DNA of 64,000 nucleotides from Candidatus Bathyarchaeota archaeon (GCA_026014485.1 JAOZIE010000001.1:3336-67335), one strand, 5' to 3'. Positions 35,689 to 45,571 are shown, counted from the first letter of the stretch. Notes: generated by a model from the letters alone, not told the origin. Program-made: numbers and translations.

Positions 35689-36490
35689 CCTTCTGGACTT
35701 ATTTGGGTACCAGTTCTTTCAGAACGCCCTCATAGGCGGATGCATAGCCGCCGCAGCCTGCGCCACAGTGGGACTGTTCCTGATTCTGAAGAAGGAAGCC
35801 ATGATAGGCGACGGCTTGTCCCACACCGCGTTTGGAGGCATAGCATTAGGGCTCCTGCTGGGAATTAACCCTCTGTTTACTGCATTAGGCATTTCCATAT
35901 TGGCAGTCTTTGGAATTTCATACATGCGAAGAAAAGGGATAGCACCCTCAGACTCCGCCATAGCCGTCATGCTGGCATTAGGATTCTCCACAGGCCTAAT
36001 AGTGATTAGCATTGCGCAGGGATTCAACGTTGAACTCTTCAGCTACCTATTCGGCTCAATCTTAACAATTGACCTAAACGACCTGATTATGGTTACCCTG
36101 CTGGGACTCTCCACCCTACTGATTATCGGAACATTCCGCCGAGAAATCTTATCCATGGTTTTCGACGAAGACGACTCCCGAGTCATGGGCATACCCATCA
36201 AAACACTTTCAATCGCATTTGACTTGCTAGTCGCCATAACCATCGTCCTATCCATCAAAGTCATCGGAACAATTCTTGTTGTGGCGCTTCTTGTGATTCC
36301 AGGTCTTGCAGCCCTCAAACTTGAACTCTCATTCAAAAAAACCCTGCTCACAGCCATCGGATTGAGCATAGCAAGCACAGTTCTGGGCATAATGCTTTCA
36401 GGAGTCTTTGACATCGCAACAGGCGGATTAATCGTCTTCATATCAATCATATTCCTCATACTAACCTACGCCTACAAAAAAGTCGGCTAA
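35651..36490 (+). CDS. metal ABC importer, permease subunit (ZnuB-like)
   Basis: A 279-residue ABC-3 family permease with eight predicted helices. GDGLSHTAFGGIALG and VKVIGTILVVALLVIPGLAAL (the conserved coupling and metal-path regions) are present. The annotated ATG overlaps the ATPase gene by 38 bases; GTG codons at 35663 or 35675 would shorten the overlap. Completes the importer. Confidence 0.93.
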   Translation: MNAQVSLNVTAVNLLDLFGYQFFQNALIGGCIAAAACATVGLFLILKKEAMIGDGLSHTAFGGIALGLLLGINPLFTALGISILAVFGISYMRRKGIAPSDSAIAVMLALGFSTGLIVISIAQGFNVELFSYLFGSILTIDLNDLIMVTLLGLSTLLIIGTFRREILSMVFDEDDSRVMGIPIKTLSIAFDLLVAITIVLSIKVIGTILVVALLVIPGLAALKLELSFKKTLLTAIGLSIASTVLGIMLSGVFDIATGGLIVFISIIFLILTYAYKKVG

Positions 36491-36530
36491 ACAAACCGTG
36501 GACAACAAAGCAGTTTTGTAAAAAGGGAGG

Positions 36531-37403
36531 TTAGCCGAGTTCAAAGGAGGTTACGCCAAAAATCTTCTCCAGCGGAAGACGGGGTTCCTGGTTTGTGTAC
36601 ATACGTACCGTGTGAAAAACAGGCTGCATCCCATGTTGTTGGGCAAGGCGGACCGCTGCCTCGTTAGGTTCAGGGACATCCAAAAACACTTCTTCACCCT
36701 GCTGCACTGTTGCCGTTAACTCTTCAAAAAGGGCTTCTGCAACGTCGGCGTCCTCAGCAAACAGCGGACCAATCTTGTGTCCTGACATGCATTTCCGAAT
36801 CACCCCATAGCCAGAGAGGCTGTTTGTCTGCTTTTCTCGAACCAAAAGGGCGGTGGCGTCTTTTTGGAAAAGCCAGTTCTCCAGAAAACTGGGGCGTGGT
36901 GCAGCAAAAAATCTTGAATCAAAAGCAGAAACCTCAACGAAATCCGCTCTACGTATCGGTAAACAGCAGCCGCGGGAGGATGTGCCGCCTGCTATGCCTG
37001 CGTATCGGGTGTTCTTGTGGGCAAATTTGAAGCCGCCCCGCTCGTACTTCTGCTGCATAGCCAACACGCCGTCTAAGCCAATGTTAATGTTGCCGTAGAG
37101 GTTGTTGACGAAATCTTGGAGCCTGAAGCCTAAGCCTTTGCCGCGGAACTGGGGCTTCACAATGAGAAAGCCTTCGAAGGCGAAGTCTTCTGAATACTTG
37201 ACGGCTGAAACGGTGCCTACGATTTCGCCTGCGACTTTGGCGGCAAAGAACCCTTTTGGGTCAGCGTGAAAGAAGCATTGGGCGTCGTGGATACCGGGGT
37301 TCCAGCCCTCTTTCTGCGCCCACTCCACGGCTACTTCAACTTCCTTCTCTGTCATGCGTTCGATGGATACGGATTCATCACTTGCGGGGGAGACAGGGTT
37401 CAT
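36531..37403 (-). CDS. GNAT N-acetyltransferase (YitH-like, two-domain)
   Basis: A 290-residue protein. Residues 15-135 are a GNAT domain whose acetyl-CoA loop is QFRGKGLGFRLQDF. The next segment (LDGVLAMQQKYERGGFK) and a C-terminal second GNAT-like domain (about 170-285) match the YitH/Acetyltransf_18 architecture. Substrate unknown. It is monocistronic, convergent with the importer operon. Confidence 0.88.
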   Translation of the reverse strand: MNPVSPASDESVSIERMTEKEVEVAVEWAQKEGWNPGIHDAQCFFHADPKGFFAAKVAGEIVGTVSAVKYSEDFAFEGFLIVKPQFRGKGLGFRLQDFVNNLYGNINIGLDGVLAMQQKYERGGFKFAHKNTRYAGIAGGTSSRGCCLPIRRADFVEVSAFDSRFFAAPRPSFLENWLFQKDATALLVREKQTNSLSGYGVIRKCMSGHKIGPLFAEDADVAEALFEELTATVQQGEEVFLDVPEPNEAAVRLAQQHGMQPVFHTVRMYTNQEPRLPLEKIFGVTSFELG

Positions 37404-37493
37404 GCTACAGGCTACGCTTAACGTTAATAAAACGGTTTACCCAACTCTGCGGGCTCAGCTAAAAAGGAGAGTTTCTGAAAAGAAGAGAAAAAA

Positions 37494-39014
37494 CTAGGGA
37501 AGGAAGGGGAATTGTTCGACGACGCGCTGTATCGGGTCTAAGACGATGTTGGGGAACAAGCCCAGTATGATGATTGCGCCCACCAAGATGAAGACGGGGA
37601 TGAGCAGTTTTATGGGCTCTTTGATTTTGCGGTCGTCTGCGGGTTTCTTGGCGTACATGACGTTGACGAGGCGGAACAGGTAAGCCGTCTGCACTACGCT
37701 CATCAAGACGCCTATGACGGCTAGCCAAGCATAGTTGGCTTCTATAGCGGATGTGAAGACCAAGTATTTAGCCATGAAACCGCCCAGCGGAGGCACACCC
37801 GCAAAGGACAACGCCGCTATCAACAGTGCAAAGCTTGAAAGGGGCATTCGTCTGCCGATGCCTGCGAAGTCCTTCATGGTCTTGAAGCCGTAGTGGTTCA
37901 TTATGCCCACAACCATGAAGGCGAGCGCGGTGGTTATGCCGCCGATGAGGAAGAAGTACAAGTTACCCTGTAACCCAAGAGTAGCCACACCAACTACGCC
38001 GGGAACTATGCTGGTCATGGCGACGAGGTTGTAGCCTACGTCGGCGACGCAGATGTTTCCTATCAGCAGTTTGATGTTGTTTTGGATTAACGCGAACATG
38101 TTGCCGACAATCATGGTGAATGCCGCCATGAATGCAAGCATCAAGCGCCAGTCTAGAACTGCTGTGGGTGTTAGGATGAATATGAGGACGCGTATCAGCA
38201 CGTAGTAGCTTCCTTGGTCTACAAGTGCAGAAAGGAAAGCTGAAGAGGATGCAGGGGCTGCGTTGTATGCGTCGGGCAGCCAAAAGTGGAAAGGCACGAT
38301 GGCAGCTTCAATCGCGTAGCCCGCAGCTATAAAGATGAATGCAAGAACCAGCAGGGATTTGTCGCCTAACGCCATCAGGGCTTCTTTAACCGCCCAGAAA
38401 TTCAAGGTGCCAGTGATACCATAGACCAGTGACAAACCAAAAACGATGAAGGCGGAAGCGATGACAATCATGACGATATACTTGAGGGTGGCGTTGATGC
38501 TTTGACGGCTTTTCCGATAAAGCATGAGGAAACTAGAGCCTGCCGCTGCGGCTTCCCAGAAGATGAAAAGCGTCAGCAAGTCACCCGCGCATACTGCGCC
38601 GATGAGGGCGGCAACCAAGATGAGCATGATGGCAAAGTACCGTTCGGAGGGGCGTTCTGCAGGGTTAACGTATAGGACGCTGTAGAGGATGATGGCGGCG
38701 CTTACGGCAACCATGATTATAGTCATGTACACGGATATGGCGTCAATCATGAAGGTGCCAGAAACAGCGGAAGGCGCATCAGAGGTGGAACCCAAAGTGA
38801 TGTTAACAAAGGACTGTTCAATAGGAACTTGGTAGTACTGAATTGCCAAGTTCGCAACCCCGGCAAAGGCCACAGCGAAGACAAGAGCAAACCAGACAAG
38901 CGCCATCGCAGTTTTGTGGGTGGTTTTCCGGAAAAGCTTGAAAACAGGGATTGTTAAGAGTGCAAAAGCAACTAAGCTAGCAATGGGGAATACTACATCG
39001 AATACGCTTACCAT
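37494..39014 (-). CDS. nuoN: complex I-type antiporter-like subunit NuoN
   Basis: A 506-residue membrane protein with about 14 helices. LFIFWEAAAAGSSF carries the conserved Glu of helix 5. PFHFWLPDAYNAAPASSSAFLSALVDQGSYYVL is the proton-channel core, cited here in abbreviated form. The usual Lys helix reads NNIKLLIGN. Last gene of the hydrogenase operon, it closes the proton- or sodium-pumping arm. Confidence 0.93.
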   Translation of the reverse strand: MVSVFDVVFPIASLVAFALLTIPVFKLFRKTTHKTAMALVWFALVFAVAFAGVANLAIQYYQVPIEQSFVNITLGSTSDAPSAVSGTFMIDAISVYMTIIMVAVSAAIILYSVLYVNPAERPSERYFAIMLILVAALIGAVCAGDLLTLFIFWEAAAAGSSFLMLYRKSRQSINATLKYIVMIVIASAFIVFGLSLVYGITGTLNFWAVKEALMALGDKSLLVLAFIFIAAGYAIEAAIVPFHFWLPDAYNAAPASSSAFLSALVDQGSYYVLIRVLIFILTPTAVLDWRLMLAFMAAFTMIVGNMFALIQNNIKLLIGNICVADVGYNLVAMTSIVPGVVGVATLGLQGNLYFFLIGGITTALAFMVVGIMNHYGFKTMKDFAGIGRRMPLSSFALLIAALSFAGVPPLGGFMAKYLVFTSAIEANYAWLAVIGVLMSVVQTAYLFRLVNVMYAKKPADDRKIKEPIKLLIPVFILVGAIIILGLFPNIVLDPIQRVVEQFPFLP

Positions 39015-39027
39015 GATAGTTCCCGTC

Positions 39028-40635
39028 TTAGATTAAGGCTACAGCTTTAATCAGGTTTATAAAGAATGCGGGATAGGTTCCAAGAACCACAATGAAAACC
39101 ACCAAGATTGCCATAGCCAGTTTCATCGAATGAGGAACGTCCCAAATCTTCTTTTTCGGTTCTGGTTCTGATTCTTCGGCGCTTTCTGGTTTGGACTTTC
39201 CAAGGAAAACTTTGTTGACGAACCGCAACGAGTACGCAAGCGAAAGAACCGTCGCGATGAGCATGAAGACCGTTGGCAACGTGTAGAAACCGTCATGTTT
39301 GATTATCTCGAAGGCGCCCACGAAAATGAACAGTTCACTCCAGAAGCAGGCAAACGGCGGAGACCCCGCGATGCTTAAGGCAGCTATAACAGAGGATACG
39401 CCTGTGAAGGGCATTTTGCTGGCGAGTCCACCCATTTTGCGGATGTCCCGTTCCTCGGTTTGATGCATAACTGAACCTGCGGAAAGGAACAAGAGCCCCT
39501 TGCTGACTGCATGAGTAAGAATATGCAGCACCGTCCCCAACACTGCAACGCTAGCGGCAACGATGGCGGTTAAAGTTAAAGCTGCCTGAGCAGTGGCGAG
39601 TCCGCCTGCAGAAGCGGAAGACTGAGCTAAAGCCAACGCGATGGCGGAAGGGAACAGGGAAAGCCCAAACATGACGTAGCCCATGTGGGCGATGCTTGAG
39701 TAGGCAATTATCCGTTTGATGTCTGTTTCCACCAAGGCGATGAAGGCTCCGAAAAACGCGGAAATCACGCCGAAAATGGCTAAGCCATGAAGGAACGAAG
39801 TGGCAAAAGCGAGGTCATTCAAAGTGACCGCGGGAAGGACAGTGACTAAAGATAAACGCAGTATAGCATAGGCTCCTGCGCTGATGATTACACCGCTGAG
39901 CAGAGCGGACATGGTTGCGGGTGCTTCAGAGTGCGCGTCTGGCAACCACATGTGAACGGGAACCACCGCCATCTTGACGGCGAATCCTGCGGTTAACGCA
40001 AGCAGTATCCACTTGGCTATTTCGGAGTACGCAGGGTTGAGCAGAGCGGTTTGGGCGGCGAACATGTCGCTTTGTCCCGTGGTGATGTAGATGGCTCCGA
40101 TGCCTAAGAGAACAAAAACGGCACCTGCGTGGGTGAAAATGAAAAGTTTGAAGGCTGCCTTGTAGCTATCTCGATAGCCCCAGCCGCCGATGATAAAGTA
40201 CGCGGGAACAAGCATAAGCTCCCAGCAGAAATAGAAAAGCAAAAAGTTGGATGTGATGAAGACGCCGACTAAGCCCACAGAAAGCAGAGACAGCAGGCAG
40301 TAGTACACGGGGAGATTCTTCTTTCCATCCATGTATCGTATGCTGAAAAACGCGGCTGCAACAATAAGCACCAAAGTGATTATGGCGATAGACGCGCTTA
40401 TGCCATCAAGAAACAGGCTGAAATGTGAATTTAAAACTGAAATCCAAGTGTACGATTCCGTGTACACAGTGTTGTTTATGACCTCAGGGACGGCTGAAAG
40501 AACCAAGCCGATGTTAGCTAAAGCAACTAGACCAACCAAGGTTCCTGCGGCTTTAGAAGATTTCTTGCCAGCAAAATAAACGAAGGGCAAACTCAATATC
40601 GGAAGAAGAAACACCAGTAACAGGCTGAAAGCCAT
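39028..40635 (-). CDS. nuoM: complex I-type antiporter-like subunit NuoM, copy 1
   Basis: About 535 residues from the ATG at 40635; the track start adds a hydrophilic leader. FCWELMLVPAYFIIGGWGY has the key Glu, VPVHMWLPDAHSEAPATMSA the channel helix, and DIKRIIAYSSIAHMGYVMFG the Lys/His path. It is a close paralogue of the gene upstream (copy 2), clearly a tandem duplication. A 164-base gap with a TATA-like element separates the copies. Confidence 0.95.
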   Translation of the reverse strand: MAFSLLLVFLLPILSLPFVYFAGKKSSKAAGTLVGLVALANIGLVLSAVPEVINNTVYTESYTWISVLNSHFSLFLDGISASIAIITLVLIVAAAFFSIRYMDGKKNLPVYYCLLSLLSVGLVGVFITSNFLLFYFCWELMLVPAYFIIGGWGYRDSYKAAFKLFIFTHAGAVFVLLGIGAIYITTGQSDMFAAQTALLNPAYSEIAKWILLALTAGFAVKMAVVPVHMWLPDAHSEAPATMSALLSGVIISAGAYAILRLSLVTVLPAVTLNDLAFATSFLHGLAIFGVISAFFGAFIALVETDIKRIIAYSSIAHMGYVMFGLSLFPSAIALALAQSSASAGGLATAQAALTLTAIVAASVAVLGTVLHILTHAVSKGLLFLSAGSVMHQTEERDIRKMGGLASKMPFTGVSSVIAALSIAGSPPFACFWSELFIFVGAFEIIKHDGFYTLPTVFMLIATVLSLAYSLRFVNKVFLGKSKPESAEESEPEPKKKIWDVPHSMKLAMAILVVFIVVLGTYPAFFINLIKAVALI

Positions 40636-40673
40636 TTCGGTACACCTATAGCCTTCCCTATTTGCTTCATTCT

Positions 40674-40684
40674 GCATATAAATC
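40674..40684 (-). promoter_or_regulatory. possible internal promoter before nuoM copy 1
   Basis: On the minus strand GATTTATATGC lies 39 bases before the ATG of the second NuoM gene, in an AT-rich 164-base gap. All other junctions in this operon are 0-15 bases or overlapping, except nuoA's leader, so a separate promoter for nuoM1-nuoN is plausible. Confidence 0.4.
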
Positions 40685-40799
40685 TATCACAAAAAAAGGG
40701 GTAGCCATTGTTTCTTAAGCTAAAACAAAGGGCAGACAAATCTGCGAAAACAACAAATAAAAAATAAAAGAAAAAAGAGCGGAAAAAGCTCTGCGGGGG

Positions 40800-42332
40800 C
40801 TAAAAGAAGCCCGCTGCCGTGTTGATGAGGTCTGTGAAGAACGCGGGGTAGAATCCCACCACCACAACGAGCACAACCAGTATAATCATGGCAAGCTGCA
40901 TCGTACGGGGGACTTCAAATTTCTTCTTTGTTCCCTCCACAACTGCAGGTACCTTGGAGGGTCCAAGGAACACGTGTGTCGTGAACCGTAGGGCGTATGC
41001 AAGCGAGAACACGGTGGCGACCAGCATCAGCGCTGTCGGAATTATGAAGAACGAGGCGCCGTTCTGGATAACTTGGAATGCACCCATGAAGATGAAGAAT
41101 TCGCTTATGAAGCAAGCAAACGGCGGAGCACCCGCAAGACTCAAAGCGGCGATGGTAGACACTGTGCCTGTTACGGGCATTTTCCCTGCGAGTCCACCCA
41201 TCTCTTTGATGTTGCGGATTGCCAAGACCTGCATGACGGCACCTGCGCCGAGGAAGAATAAGCCTTTGCTCAAGCCGTGGGTGACTATGTGCAGGACAGT
41301 TCCAGTGAGGGCGGTGTTCTGCATGACTGAACCAGCCGTAGCTGTAGCCGCCAATGGAATAAGCGAGACGCCAAAGAGGATGTAGCCCATGTGGCTGATG
41401 CTTGAGTAAGCGATGACGCGTTTTATGTCGGTTTCTGCTAAAGCCACAAAGGAGCCAAAGAAGGCACTTATGACCCCGATTATCGCCAGAATTTGGATGA
41501 AGTAGGTTGCAAATTCCGTTCCTGCCACGGCGGGGAAAACTATACCCATAGAAACTCGTACTACAGCGTAAGCTCCCGCGCTGGTTAAGACTCCGCCTAA
41601 AAGCGCGGACATTGGAGCAGGCGCTTCTGCGTAAGTGTCGGGTAGCCACATGTGAACGGGGAAAACCGCCATTTTCACAGCAAACCCAGCGGTGACAGCA
41701 ATCAAGATCCATCTCACGATGCCAGGGTCGGCAGATAGGAGTTGCTGTGCTGCTACTGTGAAGTCCACGCTTTGGGTGGTCATGAAGATGGCGCCTATGC
41801 CCAGCAGCACAAAAACGGCGCCTGCATGGGTGAACACGAAGAACTTGAAGCTGGTTTTGTAGCTGTCTTTGTAGCCCCAGCCGCCGATGATAAAGTACGC
41901 GGGAACAAGCATAAGCTCCCAGCAGAAATAGAAGAACAGCAGGTTCGTTGTTATGAAGACGCCGACTAAGCCCACGAACAGCAGCGACAGAAGCGCGTAG
42001 TAGACGGGGAGGTTCTTTTTGCCTGCCATGTAGTTTATCGAGTATATGGCTGCGGCTAACATCAGGACCATGGTGATTATCGCCATTGAGATGCTGATGC
42101 CGTCAGCGGACAGCGTGAACTGAGAGTTCAGCATGGGTATCCAAGTGTAAGATTCCGTGACGCTGCCTTGGCTGAGAATCGTGGGCACCGTAGTCAAAAT
42201 TAAGCCCAACGTAACCAAGGCAATAAGAGCAAGCAGGATAGCCGCGAATTTCCCAGATTTTCTGCCTGCAAGGTAAATGAACGGAACCGCCAAGATAGGC
42301 AGAAGTAGTATTGTCAAAAGTAGGTACGTCAT
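40800..42332 (-). CDS. nuoM: complex I-type antiporter-like subunit NuoM, copy 2
   Basis: A 510-residue protein, same motifs as copy 1 (CWELMLVPAYFIIGGWGYKD, VHMWLPDTYAEAPAPMSA, DIKRVIAYSSISHMGYILFG). It differs in loops and C-terminus. It starts 1 base after nuoL ends. With copy 1, NuoL and NuoN the complex has four antiporter-like subunits, one more than standard complex I. Confidence 0.95.
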   Translation of the reverse strand: MTYLLLTILLLPILAVPFIYLAGRKSGKFAAILLALIALVTLGLILTTVPTILSQGSVTESYTWIPMLNSQFTLSADGISISMAIITMVLMLAAAIYSINYMAGKKNLPVYYALLSLLFVGLVGVFITTNLLFFYFCWELMLVPAYFIIGGWGYKDSYKTSFKFFVFTHAGAVFVLLGIGAIFMTTQSVDFTVAAQQLLSADPGIVRWILIAVTAGFAVKMAVFPVHMWLPDTYAEAPAPMSALLGGVLTSAGAYAVVRVSMGIVFPAVAGTEFATYFIQILAIIGVISAFFGSFVALAETDIKRVIAYSSISHMGYILFGVSLIPLAATATAGSVMQNTALTGTVLHIVTHGLSKGLFFLGAGAVMQVLAIRNIKEMGGLAGKMPVTGTVSTIAALSLAGAPPFACFISEFFIFMGAFQVIQNGASFFIIPTALMLVATVFSLAYALRFTTHVFLGPSKVPAVVEGTKKKFEVPRTMQLAMIILVVLVVVVGFYPAFFTDLINTAAGFF

Positions 42333-42333
42333 T

Positions 42334-44376
42334 TTAGAGACCCCTCACGCTGATTATTATCAATAGTACAAGCATTATGAAACCCACAATCGCCGCAGCC
42401 AGATAATGCTGCAGACTGTTAACTGGAGCTTTACGCGCCTTCGCTGAAGAACGCACTGTTCGACGAGCAATCAAATCCAGCAGCTTATCCGCCACGGTAT
42501 CGATTGTTTTCACTTTTGAAGCGCCATCCACGGAGCGACCGGCAATCACGATTAGCAGTTGGTCAGCAGCAACATCGAAATACTTGTGTACGCCTCCAGC
42601 GAAGCGGACCACGCTGTTAGCAAACACCACAGGGAAGATCTCCAGAACCACCAGTTCAAACGCCTTAACGCCTTTGGAGAACACCATGAAAGCTCTGGCG
42701 ACGCCTTTCTCGTAGAATTCATCAAAGAAGTAGCCGTGGCTCAACAACTTTGACAAGGGGTTCTTTTCGCTGCGGATAGCAGTCATGATGGAGGAATTCT
42801 TCCAGTAAGTAGCGTAAACAAGGAGCCCCACGGGTATGAGGATTAACGCGAAAACACCTGTCTCCAAGCTCAAAAAGGAGTCAAGCAAGCTCATTTCATG
42901 TGCTACGCCTAGAAAGCCGCCCAGCCAAGGCATAAGGAAACCCCAGACGAGGCAGGCTACTGCAAGGACAACGGCGGGGGCGAGCATGATTTTGGGGGCT
43001 TCGTGTAGCTGAAGTTTCTGGATGTGTTCGGATTCTTTGCCCAAGAAGATGAGCTTTATGAATCTTAAGCTGTAGGCGAAGGTCATAGCGGTTGCGGCGA
43101 AAATCAGGACAGTCAGCAAGATACCGCTGTGTTCAGCGATGCTTGTGATGACGGCGCCTTTGCTGAAGAACGCTGCAAACGGAGGCAAACCGCTAGTTGT
43201 AATTATCATAACCAGAGCCAAAATGAAGGTGACAGGCATAGCTTTCTTGAGTCCACCCATAAGCCGCATGTCACGGGTGCCCAACGCGTGTATAATGCCG
43301 CCTGCCAAGAGGAAGCCTAACCCTTCGAAGAAGGCGTGGCTCATCATGTGGAAGAGGCTTGCGAACCAGCCTATCGAGGAAGCTGCCTCTGCGCCTGTCG
43401 AGCCTAAAGCCGCCATCATGAAGCCCAACTGACTCACTGTCGAGTAAGCCAGCACTCCCTTGATGTCAGGTGTGGATAACGCGAGGGTAGCGCCTACGAG
43501 CGCGGTTAAGACTCCTATCCAAGCAACCGTCGGCAGCCAAAGAGGCTGAAGCGCAGCAGCCATCGGAGCCGCGATGAGTATGAACCTTGCGATTAAGTAG
43601 ATGCCTGCTTTTACCATTGTTGCAGCGTGCAAGAGGGCGCTGACGGAGGTTGGTGCTTCCATGGCGCTGTAGAGCCACGTGAACAACGGAAGCTGCGCGG
43701 ATTTAGCGATGGCACCACCTAAAACAAGGAAAGCAACCGCCACAATTGTCGGTGAAGAAAGCGCGCCTGCAGCGATGGCAGTCACCGTATCGTGGAAACT
43801 GAGCGTGCCAAGGCTTGCGTAGAGGATTCCTATGGCGCCCAGCAGCATAACGTCGCCGATGCGGGTCATGAGGAAAACTTTGTTGCCTGCCTTGACGGAT
43901 TCGGGGCGGTTATTCCAGAAGCTGATGAGGGCGTAGCTGCACATACCCACCATCTCCCAGAAGATGAACATCTGCAAGAAGTTGTCTGAGATAACTAAGC
44001 CAATCATGGAGCCGATGAAAACCAGCAGGAAGAAGTAGTATCGGTTCAGGTTCTCCTCGTGTTTCATGTAGCCCAGCGAGTAAATTGCAATTATCAAGCC
44101 AAAGAAGCCTATGAGGCAAGAGAACAAGACACTGAGAGGGTCAAGGAAGACACCCGCGCTTACGCTGCCTGGAATCCAGCTTACGGTAAGGTTTACTGTG
44201 GAACCAGAGGAGACTGCGGGTATAAGTGAAAACGCCAAGAACGCAGTCACCGAGCTTATGGCGACGACGAAGGCGTTTCTTGCTTTTGCGCTGAAGCGTC
44301 CAATTAAGGGAACGAAAAGGCAGGATACCAACGGAAGTATCCAGACAAGCCAAGAGGATATGTCAGAGAACTGCAT
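42334..44376 (-). CDS. nuoL: complex I-type antiporter-like subunit NuoL
   Basis: A 680-residue protein. MFIFWEMVGMCSYALISFW holds the conserved Glu, PLFTWLYSAMEAPTSVSALLHAATMVKAG (shortened) the channel core with MEAP in place of MEGP, and ALSTPDIKGVLAYSTVSQLG the Lys. Beyond residue ~480 a long amphipathic region and a final helix correspond to the lateral HL arm. It overlaps nuoK by one base. Confidence 0.95.
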   Translation of the reverse strand: MQFSDISSWLVWILPLVSCLFVPLIGRFSAKARNAFVVAISSVTAFLAFSLIPAVSSGSTVNLTVSWIPGSVSAGVFLDPLSVLFSCLIGFFGLIIAIYSLGYMKHEENLNRYYFFLLVFIGSMIGLVISDNFLQMFIFWEMVGMCSYALISFWNNRPESVKAGNKVFLMTRIGDVMLLGAIGILYASLGTLSFHDTVTAIAAGALSSPTIVAVAFLVLGGAIAKSAQLPLFTWLYSAMEAPTSVSALLHAATMVKAGIYLIARFILIAAPMAAALQPLWLPTVAWIGVLTALVGATLALSTPDIKGVLAYSTVSQLGFMMAALGSTGAEAASSIGWFASLFHMMSHAFFEGLGFLLAGGIIHALGTRDMRLMGGLKKAMPVTFILALVMIITTSGLPPFAAFFSKGAVITSIAEHSGILLTVLIFAATAMTFAYSLRFIKLIFLGKESEHIQKLQLHEAPKIMLAPAVVLAVACLVWGFLMPWLGGFLGVAHEMSLLDSFLSLETGVFALILIPVGLLVYATYWKNSSIMTAIRSEKNPLSKLLSHGYFFDEFYEKGVARAFMVFSKGVKAFELVVLEIFPVVFANSVVRFAGGVHKYFDVAADQLLIVIAGRSVDGASKVKTIDTVADKLLDLIARRTVRSSAKARKAPVNSLQHYLAAAIVGFIMLVLLIIISVRGL

Positions 44377-44699
44377 TACTGTCCAACCTCGCTTTCTTCT
44401 TCAGATTCAATTTCTTCAGGTAACACTATTTTGCTTATGTCGCTTGTTCCATACTTCTTTGAAACAACTACCAGCAAAGCCAAAATGACTGCGCTGACGG
44501 CGGTGTCTGTGGAGAACGCCAAAATCAGGAAAGCCTGAGCCACACCTTTACTCATAGCTGAAGCAAGCATCACAAAGTTGAGGGTGGCGGCGGTAGCGAT
44601 TAACTCGATAGAGATGAAGATTTTGAGTAGGTCACGTTTTGTTAGCAAGCCGTATATGCCGATTGCTAGCATAACCAAAGATAAAATGACAAAGTCCAT
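44376..44699 (-). CDS. nuoK: complex I-type subunit NuoK
   Basis: A 107-residue protein with three helices. The conserved Glu pair of the E-channel appears in FISIELIATAATLNFV, and the next helix carries AFLILAFSTDTAVSAVILALLV (shortened), where a typical NuoK has Glu and here Asp/Thr. The C-terminal tail is acidic. Overlaps both neighbours by a base. Confidence 0.9.
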   Translation of the reverse strand: MDFVILSLVMLAIGIYGLLTKRDLLKIFISIELIATAATLNFVMLASAMSKGVAQAFLILAFSTDTAVSAVILALLVVVSKKYGTSDISKIVLPEEIESEEESEVGQ

Positions 44700-45193
44700 T
44701 ACTGTACACCTCTCCGCTTTTTGATTCTTTTTCGCTTATGCAACACGATGGTTATGCCTAAAGCCACAGTTAATATGACAAGACCCTGCAAAACAACGTC
44801 CACCGCACTAAAGTTCCACAGGGCATCTCCGAAACTGAAATCCGTAACCACCTCGTTTGGCGAGGAAATCGAGAAGAAAATTGCTGGCAAAGACAAAACA
44901 CCGCCTAAACCCGCAACTGCAAGCGTGGTTGAAGACTTCGTTTTAGTTTCAGGTCGTTCGCTAAGCATCTCGCCAGACAGAAAAAGCACCGCGATGGTTC
45001 CGATGCCTACAGCAAACTGGAAGATAGCCACGAAAGGCGCATCAGCCAAGGCATACAAAAACGCGGTTAAGAAAAACGTCGCCGCCAAGGCAGACACAGA
45101 GTAAACAGCTTCATCAAGGAAAATCGCTAGACAAGCCGAAATTAAAAGACCCACACTGACTATTTCAAGGACGCCGGGAATCATGCTATGCAC
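44699..45193 (-). CDS. nuoJ: complex I-type subunit NuoJ
   Basis: A 164-residue membrane protein with five helices. AIFLDEAVYSVSALAATFFLTAFLY, shortened, and FVAIFQFAVGIGTIAVLFLSGEML match NuoJ helices 1-3. The C-terminus is basic (HKRKRIKKRR). It overlaps nuoI by 8 bases. Confidence 0.9.
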   Translation of the reverse strand: MHSMIPGVLEIVSVGLLISACLAIFLDEAVYSVSALAATFFLTAFLYALADAPFVAIFQFAVGIGTIAVLFLSGEMLSERPETKTKSSTTLAVAGLGGVLSLPAIFFSISSPNEVVTDFSFGDALWNFSAVDVVLQGLVILTVALGITIVLHKRKRIKKRRGVQ

Positions 45194-45566
45194 CAGAGTT
45201 TTTTTGGGTTGTTGTAGGTTTCACAACCAAGGAGGATTTATCTGTTGTCGCTAACTCGAATATATCCGTGGCTTTAATGGCGTTTCTTGGGCAACTTTCC
45301 GCGCATTGATAGCAGAAGATGCAGCGGTCCAAATAGAACAGCGGACGCTTTTTCCCGTTCACCTCTACCATTTCTATGGCTTTGGCGGGGCAGTCTCTGC
45401 TGCATAAACCGCAGCTGACACAAAGGCCTATGTCAAAGACCTGTTGTCCTCTAAAGCCTTCAGCTGGAACGCATTTCACGAACGGATATTTGCCTGTGGC
45501 GGGCTTGGATATCATGTATGAAAGCACCCGCCTGAACATTGGAGAGATTCGAGGTTTCTTTACCAT
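45186..45566 (-). CDS. nuoI: complex I-type ferredoxin subunit NuoI
   Basis: A 126-residue protein with two [4Fe-4S] motifs, CVSCGLCSRDCPAKAIEM and CIFCYQCAESCPRNAI. They pass electrons to the small subunit. The electron source is presumably soluble ferredoxin, as no NuoEFG or FpoF gene is present. Starts 5 bases after nuoH. Confidence 0.95.
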   Translation of the reverse strand: MVKKPRISPMFRRVLSYMISKPATGKYPFVKCVPAEGFRGQQVFDIGLCVSCGLCSRDCPAKAIEMVEVNGKKRPLFYLDRCIFCYQCAESCPRNAIKATDIFELATTDKSSLVVKPTTTQKNSGA

Positions 45567-45571
45567 GTATA

